Counted from the first letter of the stretch, positions 1-8,144 are shown. The stretch is 64,000 nt of DNA from Melghiribacillus thermohalophilus (GCF_004342905.1 NZ_SMAN01000010.1:1-64000), one strand, 5' to 3'. Notes: generated by a model not told the origin, from the letters alone. Program-made: numbers and translations.

Positions 1-2
1 AT

Positions 3-143
3 GCGTATTCGCATGGAATGTCAGCAACCAGCCTAGCATTTGAAAGCAATCATACGATAGAGGAAGAATCAAGCACATTTTGTTGCGGAGAACCAATATT
101 ATATAAAATATGTATTAAACTAGGAAATTTACACAAAGATTAA
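3..143 (+). CDS. C-terminal end of an unidentified gene cut by the window edge
   Basis: An open frame enters from the left edge and ends in TAA after 46 residues. It contains SHGMSATSLAF followed about 20 residues later by TFCCGEP. A His-Gly early and a Cys-Cys-Gly later loosely recall the end of lanthionine-cyclase-like proteins, but this is too short to assign. The perfect 14-bp inverted repeat just downstream fits as its transcript end. It lies on the same strand as the bacteriocin operon that follows. Confidence 0.35.
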   Translation, partial: AYSHGMSATSLAFESNHTIEEESSTFCCGEPILYKICIKLGNLHKD

Positions 144-150
144 AGAATTA

Positions 151-180
151 TATAAACAGGTTAAGTTTAACCTGTTTATA
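151..180 (+). terminator. Perfect 14-bp inverted repeat, terminator or operator
   Basis: The arms TATAAACAGGTTAA and TTAACCTGTTTATA are perfect and separated by two bases. There is no T-run after it, so it may be an operator or processing site rather than a simple terminator. It lies between the partial gene and the bacteriocin operon. Confidence 0.5.
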
Positions 181-186
181 TAAAAT

Positions 187-259
187 CCATATCAGTAATG
201 TTGATTAATGGAAAATTGTACTGATATGGGAAATAAAAAGGTCCGTTTTAATTCGGACC
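187..259 (+). promoter_or_regulatory. Structured leader of the bacteriocin operon (two more inverted repeats)
   Basis: CCATATCAGTA (187-197) pairs perfectly with TACTGATATGG (219-229). GGTCCG (240-245) pairs with CGGACC (254-259) across eight bases. The second hairpin ends 11 bases before the AGAGAGGAGGG ribosome site of the bacteriocin gene. The hairpins could shield the 5' end, attenuate transcription or bind a regulator; the sequence does not decide which. Confidence 0.45.
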
Positions 260-280
260 AGGGTAGAGAGGAGGGATGTT

Positions 281-619
281 ATGAAAAAGTTGGCAATTAC
301 AGGCTTGCTATTGTTAGTGTTTGCCTTTGTAGGAGCAACATCATCATTTGCTACAACTCATACTTATTCCAGTGCTGGGGAAGGTTTTGACAAGGCATGG
401 GAAAACTACGCGGGGACAGATGAATGGTTTATGGAATATGGTTATAATACAGCTTGGATTAATGAGGATTATACAACAACGTTTCATGAAAGCAGACATC
501 ATACAGCAACAGTAAGTAATGCTAATGGTAGCTTTACTGATGAAGATGATGCTGGAGCAAAAGCAAATATTTCTGTTCGACACAGTGGTTCGACAGTTTA
601 TTACAGCATTTCATATTAA
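281..619 (+). CDS. Lactococcin 972 family bacteriocin precursor
   Basis: This 112-residue protein begins with a classic Sec signal peptide (MKK, hydrophobic core, SSFA-TTH cleavage region). The mature part carries hallmarks of the lactococcin 972 family: a Tyr/Trp-rich region, then HHTATVSNANG, and a C-terminal beta-type stretch (ISVRHSGSTVYYSISY). Family members are secreted, non-lanthionine bacteriocins that block septum formation in related Gram-positive cells. The start is set by a strong GAGAGGAGGG site. The next three genes (multi-TM protein, ABC ATPase, small membrane protein) are the expected companions. The operon is visibly more AT-rich than genes further right, which suggests transfer. 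The family call comes from the motif and neighbourhood; target range cannot be read. Confidence 0.82.
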   Translation: MKKLAITGLLLLVFAFVGATSSFATTHTYSSAGEGFDKAWENYAGTDEWFMEYGYNTAWINEDYTTTFHESRHHTATVSNANGSFTDEDDAGAKANISVRHSGSTVYYSISY

Positions 620-671
620 TTGAAAATTGCTGCATACTGTCCCAAAAGAAAACTACGAGGGGTACATCATT

Positions 672-2654
672 ATGAAAAAAATTAAGTATATCATCATCTT
701 CTGCATCTTTTTTATTGGGATGCTAATAATCGGCGAAAGCCATATATTTAAACTAAATAATTTTTACACGGAATTTGATAATACAACTTTATATTTGCAG
801 CCGGATACAACTGATAATGAAATGAAAAAGGATATACTTAAATCAGCAAAGGAAAATAAAGTTGAGGTTTTTACGATTAAGAACACCCCTCGTAGTACAT
901 TTCAAACAGAAATTCATGTTTACGGTACGACTAAGGCAATCGATTATATCAACAACAATCTAAATATAACGGATAGGACATATAATAGTCTGTTTATGGG
1001 GAGTGTTATCTTCCACTTTCACAGTTTAAATGATATTCCAGACATGTCAAACACGCACGAATATTATGTTATTGGTAGTAATAAACAAGTTCATGAATTT
1101 AAGATGGACCTAATTAACAAATACGCCGGGAATCATCCCAATGAGGGGTATGCTAGTAAAGAGTTGAGAAATACAGCAATTGCTATATGGATTTTAATTA
1201 TATTAATAACTTTTATGTTAACCTATTATGACTCCATCCTCCAAAAGAAGGAGAATATGATCCGGATCTCTTTTGGGGAAAGAATAAGTAAAATTATTAT
1301 CCAGAACATCTTATTCGATACAAGTGCTATAATTATTTGTTTTTTACTTGTTATGTATATATTGTCAAATGTAACATTTGTATTTTTTATGTTTAATATT
1401 TCAATTATTGGTCTTGTCATATTAATTATATTAAATGGACTTATTTATTTGAATCTATACTTTTATGATTTAAAAGAAACATTTTCGAACGTTAAAGGTT
1501 CCAGAAAACTTTTATCCCTAAATTACACCTTAAAGTTTATAGCAGCGATTATTGTTCCGCTGATAATAGCTAGTAATATAGCTTTAATATTTGATTCATA
1601 TAGTTTATATAGGCAGAAAGACTTTTTTGAAAAACACGCTGATTATTACTACACTAAATTAGAATATAAACCCCTGATGACGGAAGACGGAGAAATTGTA
1701 GACACATTAGGATCAAGTGCAGATATTCAAGTAGAATTTTATCAAAAGTTTTTTTATGAATTTGATGCTACGCTTATTGCGGATATATCAAATATCATTG
1801 ATTACGACAGTATTATAGCAAATAAAAATGCATTTGATTATTTGTCAAACCATATAGATGAATTGCAAGGGATTAAACTGATCAAAGATTTTTATTTTTT
1901 AATTCCAAATAATATGAAACAAAACAACAGAATTATTTCTGAAGTTCATGAGGCAGTAATGCATTACTATGGGCGTGATTTTAAGTACGAATACGAAATT
2001 ATTTATTATGATAAAAACCAAGAGTTGATCAGTATAGATGAAAACTCTAAATATGGCAGTAAATTAGTTGAAAACCCCATTATTGTTTATGATAATATGA
2101 CACCTGCTGAGTTTCAAAAAATTCAATCAAATAACATCGTCAACATTGCTAAAACGAATTTTTTGCATGATATAATGTATAACCTATCTGAAGATAAGTT
2201 TAATAGATTTGTTGAAGAAAACGACTTAACAGGTCAAATCGTTACCAAAACAAATGTGCTTGAAAAATATGCATATAATTGGGCGATTGCAAAAAGGATT
2301 TTATATATGAACTTTGTTTTCAGTATTTTAATTTTAAGTCTAGAAGTGATCATTATTAGTTCTATAATAAGACTGGAATATGATGTAAATGCTGTGGAAC
2401 TTTCTATAAAAAAAGTATTTGGTCATAGCAAATGGGGAAGGTATAGGAAAATTACGATAGTGACCATAGCCACATCTTTAATGAGCATTATTGCAGTTTT
2501 GTTAATTGGGGTACTTATGGGTATTGGACACCTTTTATATATAGTACTTGGCGGATTCATGATTCTTTTTTTGGAGCTATTATTGATAATGTATAATATT
2601 AAAAAAATTGAAAAGGCAAAGATAGTAAGGGTTTTAAAGGGTGGAAATTTATGA
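672..2654 (+). CDS. Bacteriocin-associated integral membrane protein (immunity/export, DUF1430-like)
   Basis: The 660-residue membrane protein has an N-terminal TM segment, an extracytoplasmic domain, a central cluster of TM helices (roughly residues 180-330), a second large soluble domain and three C-terminal TM helices. This is the layout of the bacteriocin-associated membrane proteins found with lactococcin-972 genes, whose ABC partner is encoded next. The start at ATG 672 follows ACGAGGGG and begins a signal-anchor (MKKIKYIIIFC); an ATG 45 bases upstream lacks a good site. Its stop overlaps the ATPase start by four bases, so translation is probably coupled. The likely role is self-protection, perhaps by expelling the bacteriocin or its lipid II complex; the exact function is inferred from context. 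Confidence 0.78.
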   Translation: MKKIKYIIIFCIFFIGMLIIGESHIFKLNNFYTEFDNTTLYLQPDTTDNEMKKDILKSAKENKVEVFTIKNTPRSTFQTEIHVYGTTKAIDYINNNLNITDRTYNSLFMGSVIFHFHSLNDIPDMSNTHEYYVIGSNKQVHEFKMDLINKYAGNHPNEGYASKELRNTAIAIWILIILITFMLTYYDSILQKKENMIRISFGERISKIIIQNILFDTSAIIICFLLVMYILSNVTFVFFMFNISIIGLVILIILNGLIYLNLYFYDLKETFSNVKGSRKLLSLNYTLKFIAAIIVPLIIASNIALIFDSYSLYRQKDFFEKHADYYYTKLEYKPLMTEDGEIVDTLGSSADIQVEFYQKFFYEFDATLIADISNIIDYDSIIANKNAFDYLSNHIDELQGIKLIKDFYFLIPNNMKQNNRIISEVHEAVMHYYGRDFKYEYEIIYYDKNQELISIDENSKYGSKLVENPIIVYDNMTPAEFQKIQSNNIVNIAKTNFLHDIMYNLSEDKFNRFVEENDLTGQIVTKTNVLEKYAYNWAIAKRILYMNFVFSILILSLEVIIISSIIRLEYDVNAVELSIKKVFGHSKWGRYRKITIVTIATSLMSIIAVLLIGVLMGIGHLLYIVLGGFMILFLELLLIMYNIKKIEKAKIVRVLKGGNL

Positions 2655-3259
2655 TTATTATTAAAAATCTATCAAAAGCTTTTGGGGATAAAGTTATTTT
2701 TTCAGACTTTAATTTAAATATAGAAGATGGAGAATTCATCATATTTTCTGGACCCAGTGGCTGTGGTAAGACGACATTACTTAATATGATTGGGGCTTTA
2801 GAAGAATTTGACTTAGGAAGCATAGTTGTAAATGGAATTGATTTAAGTGATAAAAAAACACATTTGACATATTTCAGATATGAAGTAGGGTTTTTATTTC
2901 AAAACTTTGCTCTGATTGATAATAAAACGGTGAAAGAAAATCTTAAAATAATTAGAAAAGATTGTAGAACAGATTTAACAATGGAGGAGGCATTAAAACG
3001 TGTCGGTTTAGAGGATAAACTAAACAATAAAGTTTTTACATTGTCTGGTGGAGAACAACAAAGAGTGGCCTTAGCAAGATTGATGTTGAAGAAGTGTAAT
3101 ATTATTTTAGCTGATGAGCCGACCGGTTCTCTTGACCAAAAAAATTCACAAATCGTGCTAAATTATCTTAAACAGTTTAATGAAGAAGGTAAGACAGTTT
3201 TAATGGTTACACATGATGAAGAAGTTAAAAAACAAGGAAATAGGGTGATAAATTTATGA
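2651..3259 (+). CDS. ABC transporter ATP-binding protein of the bacteriocin operon
   Basis: A compact 202-residue ATPase with Walker A GPSGCGKT (about residues 34-41), a Q-loop in FLFQNFALID, the signature LSGGEQQR (near 133), Walker B with NIILADEPTGSLD, and an H-loop in MVTHDEE. It belongs to the LolD/MacB-like group of exporters acting on membrane-embedded substrates. ATGA overlaps on both sides couple it to the membrane protein before and the small gene after. It presumably energises the preceding multi-TM protein in bacteriocin immunity or release. The family call is secure; the substrate is inferred from the operon. Confidence 0.88.
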   Translation: MIIIKNLSKAFGDKVIFSDFNLNIEDGEFIIFSGPSGCGKTTLLNMIGALEEFDLGSIVVNGIDLSDKKTHLTYFRYEVGFLFQNFALIDNKTVKENLKIIRKDCRTDLTMEEALKRVGLEDKLNNKVFTLSGGEQQRVALARLMLKKCNIILADEPTGSLDQKNSQIVLNYLKQFNEEGKTVLMVTHDEEVKKQGNRVINL

Positions 3260-3717
3260 AAAAATTTGCAAAAGAATTAAGTATAAAAAAGATCATCCTT
3301 ACCCTTGTATCGCTATTTATCTTATGGAACATTATATGGTTTTCTACAATCACTATTATGTATAAACCTTACGTGGAAAAGGTACCCAAAAATGATTTTG
3401 GAGTACATTTTATAGAAGAAGATGGATATACTTTTAGCGTCAAGAAGCCAGATTACCTTAGTTTTACGGGAAATTTAACTGTCTCAAATAATAAAGAGGG
3501 TGAATCTTTAATAATTTGGCCATTAGTATTTGGAGGATATGAATACGGTGTAAGGTTACAAAAAGACGGAAAAGCTTATGAGATTTACGTTGATCAACAT
3601 TTAAACCCTGTAAAAAAAGATCAAGGTGACAACATGGCGAAACAGATCATTGAAAAATATAGAGCTGATATTGAAACATTATTTAGAAAAGGTAATGCTA
3701 TTTGGGAGTTACAATAA
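3256..3717 (+). CDS. Small membrane-anchored protein, last gene of the bacteriocin operon
   Basis: A 153-residue protein with a basic N-terminus, one strong TM helix (about residues 13-32) and an extracytoplasmic domain of about 115 residues rich in beta-type stretches (YTFSVKKPDYLSFTGNLTVS). Its start overlaps the ATPase stop by four bases. I do not recognise a named family. Its place as final gene of a lactococcin-972-type operon and its topology suggest an accessory immunity or transporter-associated protein. It shares the AT-rich composition of the operon, so it probably travelled with it. Confidence 0.7.
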   Translation: MKKFAKELSIKKIILTLVSLFILWNIIWFSTITIMYKPYVEKVPKNDFGVHFIEEDGYTFSVKKPDYLSFTGNLTVSNNKEGESLIIWPLVFGGYEYGVRLQKDGKAYEIYVDQHLNPVKKDQGDNMAKQIIEKYRADIETLFRKGNAIWELQ

Positions 3718-3783
3718 AGACTGCTAAACAACTTTGAAAAACGACTCAATTATTCTTAGCGCTCAGCAGTAATGGGATAATGT

Positions 3784-3960
3784 ACTAACGTTGTTCTGGC
3801 AAGCCTGATTTTTCCTGGCATTTTAAATGCTGTAAATAACATGGAAGCAGCCGTGATTGGTGGAATAACGTCGGTTATATTAGCTTTCATGAAATTAAAC
3901 TTAATGATTGTAGTGCTGGGAGGGATTATAGTAGTTTTTATTACCCAATTGACCATATAA
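3784..3960 (+). pseudogene. azlD: azlD remnant (C-terminal half only)
   Basis: A frame of 58 sense codons reads like the last two TM helices of AzlD, the small subunit of branched-chain amino-acid exporters: LASLIFPGIL, then AAVIGGITSVILAF and LMIVVLGGIIVVF, ending TAA. An in-frame stop lies just upstream, there is no start or ribosome site, and the N-terminal half and azlC are absent. A good hairpin terminator follows directly, as expected for a real gene end. This is a truncated relic, perhaps left when the bacteriocin operon inserted. Confidence 0.6.
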
Positions 3961-3968
3961 AATGAAAT

Positions 3969-4010
3969 AAGGTGAGGGATAGGATCCGAATCCTCCTTAC
4001 CTTGTTTTTT
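3969..4010 (+). terminator. Rho-independent terminator after the azlD remnant
   Basis: The arms AAGGTGAGG.TAGGAT and ATCCTCCTTACCTT pair with small interruptions and are followed by GTTTTTT. The bases from here to about 4358 hold no gene I can support, only short broken frames. Confidence 0.6.
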
Positions 4011-4358
4011 GTGCATAAGTTTAGATCAGGCCTTTATGGATACGAACATGAACCCTTTTACTTTGAAGTATGGGAAAATCGGTGCATATTATATAAAGAT
4101 TCTAACATTCCATCTATACAAATGATCATCTTGTGAGGAAGGAAGAGGCCTGGTATGAAGCGGAACAAAGAGGAAGACATTCAAAATTATATAAGGCTTA
4201 GAAGGTGGCGCAGTACTGGCTGCCCTAAATCCCTTATTATGGATTCATCGAACTGATTAAGTCAATCTGGGATCGTAATCATTCCAGCTTACAATGGAAG
4301 GCTCAATCCTATTTCTCATGGCTGACCTCATAACAACGTCGTCTATGTCCGTTCCTAA

Positions 4359-4404
4359 AAAGACCTTTTAGGGTGATTTTCATTTCCATCCCTAAAAGGT
4401 CTTT
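4359..4404 (-). terminator. Terminator of the chemotaxis receptor remnant
   Basis: Perfect 15-bp arms (AAAGACCTTTTAGGG and CCCTAAAAGGTCTTT) flank a 16-base loop. On the minus strand the hairpin is followed by a short T-run. It lies 15 bases after the stop of the receptor remnant. Confidence 0.75.
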
Positions 4405-4418
4405 CATTTATAATCCTA

Positions 4419-5355
4419 TTAAATTTTAAATCGGCTGATGGATTCTTTTACTTCCTCGGCCATTTGCGACAGTGATTCAGAAGTAGATGATATTTCCTCA
4501 ATCGATGCCAGCTGCTCTTCAGTGGAGGCGGCAACGTTCTGGGCACTTTCCGATGCCTCCTCTGATGCAGTTTTAATCTCTTGCATCATGGTCTCCATCT
4601 GCTGTGTATTGCCTGAGACATCTCTGGCAATATTTGCTACAGACTGGGCCTGTTCAAGTACAGTTTTGATTTTGTCCGTGATTTCCTTGAACGATTTACC
4701 GGTTTGTTCCACCTGTGTGATTCCTTCATTCAATGATTCGGTTCCGGTTCCCATAGCCTGAACCGCATTATCAGACTCCGCGAGAATCTCCTGAATAATG
4801 CCGGATATATCTTCTGTGGCTTTTGTAGATTCTTCGGCCAGTTTTCGTACTTCATCTGCTACCACAGCAAACCCCTGTCCATGTTCACCGGCCCGGGCTG
4901 CCTCAATGGCTGCATTCAGTGCCAGCAGATTGGTCTGTTCGGCAATGATCAAAAACAGTGTTCCCATCATCTGATTGCAGCGACTGATAGGCATCCTTAT
5001 TGTTGTTAAAGATTTCTTCCACCGACATCACACGATCCTTCGTCTGCTGTAAATTTTCTTTATAATCAGCCAGGAGTTTCTCTGCCTCCTGCGAGTTCTC
5101 CATTTTCATTGCCTTAAAAACGGCTACTTTTGCCTGATAAAAATCCCGATCAGCATTTAAAAGCAAACCTTCCCCAATAAACAGTTCATCATAGAGCTGA
5201 GCTTTTAAACCATTAAAAATATTGTTTGTGTTTAAAAAATTAATGCCATTTGTAATGATGATAATCAAAATAAGCACAGTGAGCAGCACCCTGAGTTTGG
5301 TGGCAATTCTGAAGCGATTCACCAGGGAGATACTTCCGCTCTTATTTGATTCCAT
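4419..5355 (-). pseudogene. Methyl-accepting chemotaxis protein with internal deletion and frameshift
   Basis: The first part starts well (ATG 5355 after GGAGGATATGAG), has an N-terminal TM helix and the start of a ligand domain up to KDAYQSLQ. The second part, in another frame, begins abruptly at [21 protein letters not shown], the receptor signalling tip, and runs through an intact coiled coil to the end (SISRFKI). The second TM helix, HAMP domain and most of the first signalling helix are missing, and the frame changes near 4960-4990. A deletion of several hundred bases with a frame error is the simplest reading. The C-terminal 180 codons have not yet collected stops, so the event looks recent; a sequencing error alone would not explain the missing domains. 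Confidence 0.8.
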
Positions 5356-5394
5356 CTCATATCCTCCATTCCGTATTTTCGTCAAAACATGGAT

Positions 5395-5408
5395 TGCGAG
5401 CGCTTACA
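5395..5408 (-). promoter_or_regulatory. cre-like site upstream of the chemotaxis receptor remnant
   Basis: TGCGAGCGCTTACA matches the CcpA consensus TGWNANCGNTNWCA at all but one defined base. It sits about 40 bases before the receptor start, consistent with catabolite control of a chemotaxis gene. The call is by eye only. Confidence 0.4.
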
Positions 5409-5574
5409 AAACGATAAAAAGTACCCACCCCCAAAAAATAAAAATGAGATTGAAAATTTAATTCGACAAAAATCGCACGAATCCTTTATTTGAATGAAAC
5501 ATCTTCCGAAAAAGGATCAATACGGCGAGAAAGGGTTTTGAAGAGGATATACCTTGGAAAATTTCAAAAAATCA

Positions 5575-5603
5575 TTGTGTTAAAATACATTGTGTTATAT
5601 AAT
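5575..5603 (+). promoter_or_regulatory. Sigma-A type promoter for the small zinc-ribbon gene
   Basis: TTGTGT and TATAAT are separated by exactly 17 bases, and the start codon lies about 47 bases downstream. Confidence 0.65.
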
Positions 5604-5649
5604 AAAACAAATAAAAAATAACTGTAGTATAACAGAAAGGGGTTCGAAC

Positions 5650-5802
5650 ATGAACGATTGTCCGCACTGCAATGGAAATGGTGAAATTGAGGAACAGCGA
5701 TTTTATACTGAAGCAGGTCAGCAACGGGATAATGATATAAAGGACTATACGGTCTGTCCTGTTTGCAATGGGAACGGTGCACTTGAAGAAGTAAATGGGT
5801 GA
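5650..5802 (+). CDS. Small double zinc-ribbon protein (CxxCNGNG repeats)
   Basis: A 50-residue protein with two CPxCNGNG motifs (residues 4-11 and about 37-44). They recall the CxxCxGxG zinc-binding modules of DnaJ-type proteins and probably bind one Zn with four Cys. The start at ATG 5650 follows AGAAAGGGG; an in-frame ATG 60 bases upstream lacks a site and falls inside the promoter. It is monocistronic, with its own promoter and terminator. Its role is unknown; small proteins of this kind are often folding or RNA-related accessories. No similar gene lies nearby. Confidence 0.75.
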   Translation: MNDCPHCNGNGEIEEQRFYTEAGQQRDNDIKDYTVCPVCNGNGALEEVNG

Positions 5803-5830
5803 TTGAGCAGACAAAGGGATGGAGGATGAA

Positions 5831-5864
5831 ACAACAGCCGGCTTAAGGAGCAGCCGGCTGTTGT
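5831..5864 (+). terminator. Terminator after the zinc-ribbon gene
   Basis: Perfect 13-bp arms ACAACAGCCGGCT and AGCCGGCTGTTGT with an eight-base loop. The T-run is weak, so it may also serve the convergent lysR gene. Confidence 0.75.
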
Positions 5865-5922
5865 TAATTGCTGAATATCAATCAAGGCAAAGTGGATTTT
5901 ACTAATCTGTCAAATTACATGG

Positions 5923-6783
5923 TTAAAAATCAATATCTTTCACAAATTCTACAAATGCTTTGATCACGGACAGCTCCAGAGATGAATCTTTGCAGAGCAG
6001 CCACGTTTTTCTTTTGATCGGTTCTCCTTTTTCATCTTTTAAAATAATTCGATGCAGCGGGTCTTCTTCCTTTAAGCAAATACTCGGGAAGATCGCATAC
6101 CCGAGCCCGTTTAACACCATTTCCTTGCATGTTTCAATTTTATCCACTTCCATTGTAATGAACGGAGGTTTATCAAAAGTATGATGCCACCAGTCATTGA
6201 TGGTGTGTTTTAAATGAACATCCGTTTCGTATTGAATTCTCCCCAGAAACGGTAGATCTTTCAGCTTGATTTCATGTTTAGATGCAATAAATAAAGCCTC
6301 TTCTTTCAGCTGAAATTTCTGATGGTGCCAGTTTATTCCACCCCTGACAATGGCAACATGTACCTCTTCTTTTTGAATCAGTTCCATGACCTGTGTACTC
6401 CAGCCGGTTTTAACGTTCACTTCCACATTGGGATATTTGCTGAGAAATTTTTTTAAGATAACTGGCAGTTTATAATGAGCAAAATTACTTGAAACCCCAA
6501 TTCTCAAAGTCCCCTCCACCCTGTTGTTCATATTCTGGATGTTTTCTTTTGTCCGGCGGATCTCCAGCATCATTTTGTTGGCGAATTGGACGAGATATTC
6601 TCCCTGTGTTGTGAATGAGACTCCTTTTTTTCCCCTTAAAATAATTTTCGTTCCAAATTCTTTTTCAATCTGTTTAATTCGGTACGTTAAGGCGGGCTGA
6701 GAAATGTGGAGCCTCTCAGCTGCTTTCGTAATGTTTTGTTCCTCGTGAAGGATTTTCAGCAGTTCAAAATCTCGTTCAATCAT
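5923..6783 (-). CDS. LysR-type transcriptional regulator of the tricarballylate locus
   Basis: A 286-residue LysR protein. The N-terminal winged helix-turn-helix shows the typical run of hydrophobics and ITKAAERLHISQPALTYRI (about residues 18-36), followed by a periplasmic-binding-like effector domain (TLRIGVSSNF at about 91-100). It is divergent from the abrB/tctCAB genes. An ATAA-N7-TTAT dyad 26 bases before its start recurs before tctC and tcuA, which makes it the likely self-controlled activator. Salmonella tricarballylate genes are likewise run by a LysR protein (TcuR). The effector is inferred to be tricarballylate, citrate or aconitate and cannot be read from the sequence. Confidence 0.88.
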   Translation of the reverse strand: MIERDFELLKILHEEQNITKAAERLHISQPALTYRIKQIEKEFGTKIILRGKKGVSFTTQGEYLVQFANKMMLEIRRTKENIQNMNNRVEGTLRIGVSSNFAHYKLPVILKKFLSKYPNVEVNVKTGWSTQVMELIQKEEVHVAIVRGGINWHHQKFQLKEEALFIASKHEIKLKDLPFLGRIQYETDVHLKHTINDWWHHTFDKPPFITMEVDKIETCKEMVLNGLGYAIFPSICLKEEDPLHRIILKDEKGEPIKRKTWLLCKDSSLELSVIKAFVEFVKDIDF

Positions 6784-6808
6784 AAAATATCAGCTCTTTC
6801 GCTATACA

Positions 6809-6827
6809 GTATAAAAAAATGTTATGA
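6809..6827. promoter_or_regulatory. Predicted LysR operator, copy 1 (lysR/abrB intergenic)
   Basis: GTATAA-N7-TTATGA is one base off the perfect half-site pair TCATAA-N7-TTATGA found in the two other copies. It contains the LysR T-N11-A signature and lies 20 bases upstream of a TTGTAT -35 element for abrB. Confidence 0.6.
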
Positions 6828-6847
6828 AAGATGATAAAAAATATATA

Positions 6848-6877
6848 TTGTATTTATTAAAGATTGTACAATAAAAT
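6848..6877 (+). promoter_or_regulatory. Predicted promoter of the abrB pair
   Basis: TTGTAT and TAAAAT are separated by 18 bases. The TATTGTATTTAT context recurs before tctC at the same distance from the LysR dyad. Confidence 0.5.
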
Positions 6878-6980
6878 GTAAATATATTTCAAATAATTCG
6901 TGTTATTCTAAAAAAATATTCTTATTTTAAAATATAATAGGGATGTTTGGTTTAAATTGAATGTGAACATGGTGATATCT

Positions 6981-7487
6981 ATGGAGATGGTTTTTTTTAT
7001 GATCTTGGTCATTGTTGGAGGTATGTTAGGGACTTTATTAAAAATCCCTGCAGGAGCACTTGTAGGACCGCTTTTTTTAGTTGGATCCTTCAAGGCTGCA
7101 AATATACTAAATTTAAATGATGTGCCTCAAATTGTTCGGTGGGGAAGCCAGGCATGCTTGGGAATGATGCTTGGTCTTTTATTTTCCAGGGACATTATAG
7201 CCTATTCCAAAAAAATGCTTGGGGGTATTTTGTTTGTTGGAGTTGTCAGTGTCCTGTCAGCTTTATTGATTGGATTTGTCGTTTATCAGCTCACGGATTT
7301 GTCTCTGATCACAGCTATTATAGCGACTGTTCCCGGGGGACTGCCGGAAATGTTAACCTTAGCCAGTTCTGTAGAAGCAAATACTCAGGCAGTTGCTATG
7401 TTTCAACTCATGAGGATCATCGTGCTGATGTTAGTTGTACCGGTCTTTCTTAGAATGATTTATAAAAGGTTCAGATCGGAGGGATGA
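6981..7487 (+). CDS. AbrB-type membrane protein, first half (PF05145-like)
   Basis: A hydrophobic protein of 168 residues with about five TM helices and the GGMLGTLLKIPAGALVGPL signature of the AbrB/ammonia monooxygenase-associated membrane family. The usual family protein of about 350 residues contains two such repeats; here each repeat is its own gene. GGTGAT supports ATG 6981 (or 6987); TTG 6957 is an alternative with no good site. The stop overlaps the next start by four bases. The family has no firm biochemical role, and names calling it a transcriptional regulator come from confusion with the DNA-binding AbrB. The LysR dyad and tctC downstream suggest it helps transport or tolerance of the tricarboxylate. 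Confidence 0.72.
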   Translation: MEMVFFMILVIVGGMLGTLLKIPAGALVGPLFLVGSFKAANILNLNDVPQIVRWGSQACLGMMLGLLFSRDIIAYSKKMLGGILFVGVVSVLSALLIGFVVYQLTDLSLITAIIATVPGGLPEMLTLASSVEANTQAVAMFQLMRIIVLMLVVPVFLRMIYKRFRSEG

Positions 7488-7987
7488 TGATTAAGCCTGA
7501 TTTCAGAGTGGTAAAGGTATTTTTTCTTATGGCGGCAGGAAGTGCTCTGGGGGTTTATTTCCAGTTGCCCATTGGTGCAGTAATGGGTAGCTTTCTGACC
7601 ATTGCCATTGCGCAAATGGTTGGATTAGGGGCAAAGCCTTTACAAGTGAGGTCAAAACGGGCTATTCAAATGACGATAGGAGGCATTGCAGGATTAAATA
7701 TCAACAGTGAATTGCTTAATGAACTCAAAGCTATTTTTCTCCCGGGGCTGCTGGCAACGTTAAGTCATTTTATTCTAGCACTGATCGTAGCATATTGGCT
7801 GCAGAAAGTTCTAAAAATAGACTGGTTCACGGCCCTGTGCGGCAGTATCCCAGCAGGCATGAGTGAAATCTCAATAATAGCAGAAGATGTTGATGCAGAT
7901 GTACAGCTGGTCACCCTTATGCATCTATTCAGGGTGTCTATGTTAGTTACATTTCTGCCATTCATTATCAGCGTGCTGTTTCTGTAA
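7484..7987 (+). CDS. AbrB-type membrane protein, second half (PF05145-like)
   Basis: The 167-residue partner of the preceding gene, with about five TM helices. It repeats the family pattern: GSALGVYFQLPIGAVMGSFL at the start and CGSIPAGMSEISIIAEDVDAD near residue 125, matching ATVPGGLPEMLTLASSVEAN in the first protein. The two together equal one full-length family member, so they probably form a heteromeric membrane unit. The ATGA overlap couples translation. No terminator follows, and a second LysR dyad begins 53 bases after the stop, before the transporter genes. Confidence 0.72.
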   Translation: MMIKPDFRVVKVFFLMAAGSALGVYFQLPIGAVMGSFLTIAIAQMVGLGAKPLQVRSKRAIQMTIGGIAGLNINSELLNELKAIFLPGLLATLSHFILALIVAYWLQKVLKIDWFTALCGSIPAGMSEISIIAEDVDADVQLVTLMHLFRVSMLVTFLPFIISVLFL

Positions 7988-8039
7988 AATATCTTAGGAA
8001 TCCTGTCGTCCGGGTCACATATATTGGTTTTTATTCCAA

Positions 8040-8064
8040 TTTTCATAAAAAATACTTATGAAAA
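8040..8064. promoter_or_regulatory. Predicted LysR operator, copy 2 (upstream of tctC)
   Basis: Perfect nine-base arms TTTTCATAA and TTATGAAAA are spaced by seven bases. They match the perfect dyad before tcuA in core (TCATAA-N7-TTATGA), arm length and spacing. Confidence 0.68.
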
Positions 8065-8081
8065 TAGATAAAAATAATCTA

Positions 8082-8109
8082 TTGTATTTATAATGAGAAT
8101 TGTTATAAA
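8082..8109 (+). promoter_or_regulatory. Predicted promoter of tctCAB
   Basis: TTGTAT and TATAAA are separated by 16 bases, 17 bases after the LysR dyad, an arrangement expected for an activated promoter. Confidence 0.5.
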
Positions 8110-8144
8110 ATTTTTAACAAATAGAAAAATAGAAATTTTATTTA

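Noticed and set aside
3756..4016. Minus-strand 86-codon frame
   Set aside because: It is the antisense of the azlD remnant, which reads clearly on the plus strand.
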